A DNA stretch of 62,015 nt from the NCBI GenBank assembly GCA_944380395.1, contig CALWHM010000007.1:1-62015 (forward strand). The letters are read 5' to 3'. Below the pieces are notes generated by a model, which had not been told where the DNA came from, searched no databases, and saw nothing but the letters and a program-made list of their open reading frames with translations. This document shows, in pieces, positions 59,678-62,015 of the stretch (its first letter is position 1; each line of letters opens with the position of its first letter). The translations under genes were made by a program, and so were the position numbers. Origin of the DNA: an uncultured Clostridia bacterium. Its GTDB lineage: Bacteria; Bacillota; Clostridia; Christensenellales; UBA3700.

Positions 59678-60793
59678 ATGACGGACATCAAAAGACAAGT
59701 TTTAACAAGGCTTTACGCATTGAGGGGCAGTATCTCCTATTTATCCCAAGAGATGGCGGGCTTTTCCCAAAAGGAAGAGCTTGCCGCCAAAGCGCTTGAA
59801 GAAATCGAAGATAAGTATTGCGAAGAAAAATACGGTTACAAAAAGTTATACGTGGCACACAGAATGCTGGATGTGTGCAACACAATACAGCGCGAACGTG
59901 AAATAAAGGGTTTGCCGCCGCTCTCCGATTCCGACTTGGTCGATGAAGGTATGGCAAGGTATGAAAGAGAACACGGCATTTATGATGTAGAAGCGCAGGA
60001 GAGAAATATCAAATATTATGAGAACGAAGTAGCGGAGGAACAGCGCAAGCATAAAAAATCAAAAATAATTTCAAGGGTATGTATTGCCACCTTTATAATC
60101 GGCGTTGTGCTTATGGCGATATATTTTCTCGGTGTAGAAGAGGTGGCTTTGCTCGGTATCGGCGCCCCGGTGATTTGGCTTAGCGTTATGGGCTTTATTT
60201 TTCTCCCTATGAAATTTTCCAGAAGCAGGGAAATAAGCAGGGCGCAAGGCGAAGTGGAAAACGCCAAAAAAACCAAAGAAATATATATTGAGAAAAACAG
60301 AAAGATACAGGCGTTAAAAACTCAAGTGGACGCCGCAAAGCAAGCGATTGAAAACATTAAAAACGATATGGATGAACGCATAGGAGAACTTTATCCCGTC
60401 TACAAAGCCACCGTTGCCGCCTATTCGGATATGATAGACGAGAGCGACTGGAAATATTCCGACCTTTTGATATATTATTTTGAAACCAAAAGGGCGGACG
60501 ATATGAAAGAGGCGTTGCAGCTTTTGGACAGATTGGCGGATAAAAAGGTAAAGACGGAAAATACAAAACAAGTCCGCGAGCAGATGAAAAAATTCATAAC
60601 CGAATCAGGCGAAGAAATGGCAGAAGACATCTGCGCCGTCTATGAAAATATCTGCGCCGATACGGCTGCAGACGCGGATGATTTGGAAAACGCGCTTTAT
60701 GACTCGGCAAATACTTCAAGCATAAGCTTGATGGAGAATATAGAGTGCATTGTAAAATATAAACCGAGAAAGTCGGGATTGAGCAAAAGCTAA
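59678..60793 (+). CDS. Predicted two-TM coiled-coil membrane protein, unknown family, copy 2
   Basis: A 371-residue paralogue of the preceding gene. Shared features: LTRLYALRGSISYLSQEMAG at the start; two hydrophobic helices at ~130-175 (ISRVCIATFIIGVVLMAIYF and VALLGIGAPVIWLSVMGFIF); and YSDMIDESDWKYSDLLIYYF, ETKRADDMKEALQLLDRL near ~260-300. The N-terminal region is ~50 residues shorter. The promoter at 59619 and SD GGGAGAA fix the start at 59678. It has its own promoter and terminator, so the duplicated unit was a whole transcription unit. Confidence 0.75.
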   Translation: MTDIKRQVLTRLYALRGSISYLSQEMAGFSQKEELAAKALEEIEDKYCEEKYGYKKLYVAHRMLDVCNTIQREREIKGLPPLSDSDLVDEGMARYEREHGIYDVEAQERNIKYYENEVAEEQRKHKKSKIISRVCIATFIIGVVLMAIYFLGVEEVALLGIGAPVIWLSVMGFIFLPMKFSRSREISRAQGEVENAKKTKEIYIEKNRKIQALKTQVDAAKQAIENIKNDMDERIGELYPVYKATVAAYSDMIDESDWKYSDLLIYYFETKRADDMKEALQLLDRLADKKVKTENTKQVREQMKKFITESGEEMAEDICAVYENICADTAADADDLENALYDSANTSSISLMENIECIVKYKPRKSGLSKS

Positions 60794-60810
60794 ACGCGCT
60801 TGAAATCATC

Positions 60811-60840
60811 GCCCGCGCAAACCGCGCGGGCTTATTTTAT
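60811..60840 (+). terminator. Terminator after copy 2
   Basis: GCCCGCGC / GCGCGGGC stem with a 5-base loop and T-rich tail; same stem sequence as at 59553-59582. Confidence 0.85.
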
Positions 60841-60864
60841 CCGTAAAACATTTTGCAAACCGAA

Positions 60865-61081
60865 TATATCCGAACAGCTCAATATGTGCGGGTAGCTTCA
60901 TATATCCGAATCGCTTAATATATGCGGATAGCGTAATAACTTTCTATCGCAAAAGCCTGATAACTTCCCGGCGCAAAACACCCCGATAACTTTCTTTTGC
61001 AAAAGCCTAACAACTTTCCTGCGCAAAACACCCCGATAACTTTCCATCACAAAATATCCTGATAACTTCCCGGCGCAAATC
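60865..61081. repeat. Short degenerate tandem repeats
   Basis: Two copies of about 32 bp (ATATATCCGAA...TGCGG.TAGC) at about 60865 and 60901 are followed by six imperfect ATAACTTTC...GCAAAA units starting at 60936, 60960, 60986, 61010, 61036 and 61062, with steps of 24, 26, 24, 26 and 26 bases. No gene is convincing here. Confidence 0.7.
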
Positions 61082-61101
61082 AAAGCCGCCGTAAATACTC
61101 A

Positions 61102-61702
61102 TGTCAAGTACTACTTGACAAGGGTATTTTTCGAGTGCAGTTCAAGACTTTGCGAAGAAGAAAAGCCATAAAACCACTTTCGTTAATTCAATGCGGATAA
61201 GGGGTGGAACGTCCCGCGCTCCAATCGGAGATATGAACATCACCAACAAAAGTATTGCGAAGAAGTAAGCGGCAAAACTTTTATCGCTGCTTCAAAGAGT
61301 AATCAGCCCGCGGTGGCTCACCGACGTCCCACGCTCCAAGTGGTACTTGACAAGACAATTTTCGGCTGCAAATTTTAAAAATTTAAAATTCAAACCAACC
61401 TTAACCTCGGAAAATCAAAAATCACCCGCATATAAGAAGAAGTACGCAATCACGCATTAACCGAACAATAACATCCAAGCGCTAAGCTTCACAATTCATC
61501 GTATATGCTCATGTCAAGTGGTACTTAACAAGACAATTTTCGGCTGCAAATTTTAAAAATTTAAAATTCAAACCAACCTTAACCTCAGAAAATCAAAAAT
61601 CACCCGCATATAAGAAGAAGTACGCAATCACACACCAGCCGACCGGCGACTTGCAGTCTAATGCTATCCATTATATATACTCATGTCAAGTGGTACTTGA
61701 CA
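61102..61702. repeat. Non-coding dispersed repeats, second cluster
   Basis: TGTCAAGT-N3-ACTTGACA palindromes lie at 61102-61120 and 61684-61702, with a one-mismatch copy at 61512-61530. A 117-bp direct repeat occupies 61337-61453 and 61515-61631 with about 115 identical positions. GCGAAGAAG and CAATGCGGATAAGGGGTGG words (about 61155-61215) match the cluster at 11884-12066. No gene is convincing from 60841 to the window end. Confidence 0.85.
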
Positions 61703-61796
61703 AGGGTATTTATTGTTTATCTGTTTAATGTGAGGCAAAAAATAAGCCTATACCAAAAACATTGGTATAGACATATAGACATATTTCTAGGCGGCT

Positions 61797-62015
61797 GTCC
61801 ACTTTTGTGGACACTTGCGCGTGTTTGGGTGTTGCGTGCTGTCCACTTTTGTGGACGCTTGCGCGTGCTTGGGTGTTGCGTGCTGTCCACTTTTGTGGAC
61901 ACCTGCGCGTGCTTGGGTGTAGTGTGCTGTCCACTTTAGTGGACACTTGCGCGTGTTTGGGTGTTGCGTGCTGTCCACTTTTGTGGACGCTTGCGCGTGC
62001 TTGGGTGTTGCGTGC
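61797..62015. repeat. 44-bp tandem array with GTCCACTTTTGTGGAC palindromes, runs off window
   Basis: Units begin at 61797, 61841, 61885, 61929 and 61973, exactly 44 bases apart. The fourth has one change in the palindrome loop (TTTA). Linkers are near-identical ACTTGCGCGTGTTTGGGTGTTGCGTGCT variants, so this is a satellite, not a CRISPR. The array continues past the window end. Two units of the same family lie at 11405-11464. Confidence 0.9.

Noticed and set aside
61797-62015. CRISPR array or repeat-protein gene
   Set aside because: Linkers are near-copies, not unique spacers. Open frames across it on the minus strand exist only because 44-bp repeats happen to lack stops.

Overview
The window looks like a chromosomal segment of an anaerobic bacterium of the Bacillota, most likely an uncultured gut Clostridia. 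Reasons: the Gram-positive gene order ecfA1-ecfA2-ecfT-truA ... rplM-rpsI; a pyruvate:ferredoxin oxidoreductase; strong Shine-Dalgarno sites; many sigma-A promoters of the form TTGACN-N17-TATAAT; an FMN riboswitch on a RibU-type transporter; a Sapep/PepV-type dipeptidase; and host- or plant-glycan enzymes (GH2, GH29). The genus cannot be named from the sequence alone.

Layout. 1-790: 5' part of a PFOR gene, divergent from the ECF energising module and truA (1092-4463). The usual truA-rplM junction is split by a 40-bp palindromic tandem array, a small XRE repressor and a BspA-like leucine-rich-repeat lipoprotein (4478-7289); rplM-rpsI follow. 8491-11283: accessory island with GNAT, DUF3795 and an AbiE-type toxin-antitoxin pair. 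11335-12440: non-coding dispersed repeats. 12556-18874: PI-PLC-like lipoprotein, flavoprotein, a heterodimeric ABC exporter (first subunit apparently frameshifted at its 3' end) and a gene remnant. 19001-22975: a large solitary TIR-STAND (NLR-like) protein beside tRNA-Arg. 23213-34763: zinc ribbon protein, M20 dipeptidase, gltX, Fic protein, beta-galactosidase, copper ATPase with a fused C-terminal metal-binding domain, and DAHP synthase. 34832-39093: AT-rich island with a C-protein-controlled type II restriction-modification system (HNH nuclease, two methyltransferases) and a RES-domain protein. 39437-48903: kinase-like protein, ribU with FMN riboswitch, acetyltransferase-only GlmU plus GlmM, a decayed DUF6273 gene, an AAA/DUF4143 ATPase flanked by inverted repeats, GH29 fucosidase, an S58 peptidase and a TetR regulator. 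49218-57930: a complete arginine operon argG-argH-argC-argJ-argB-argD-argF plus a GNAT gene, preceded by ARG-box-like sites. 57974-60840: an XRE repressor and two tandem paralogous membrane proteins of unknown family. 60865-62015: more non-coding repeats, ending in a 44-bp array that runs off the window.

How genes work together. The EcfA1A2T module can energise RibU, whose gene lies 37 kb away and is switched by FMN. GlmM and the stand-alone acetyltransferase carry out consecutive steps from glucosamine-6-P to GlcNAc-1-P. The arg genes cover glutamate to arginine by the ArgJ acetyl cycle. Several defence or stress modules (AbiE, TIR-STAND, restriction-modification, RES, Fic) sit singly or in small islands between housekeeping genes, and no integrase or transposase is visible. 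Two unrelated accessory loci (4753-7289 and 57974-60793) share one control design: a small, apparently leaderless XRE repressor gene divergent from a near-consensus promoter that has a palindrome in its -35/-10 spacer.
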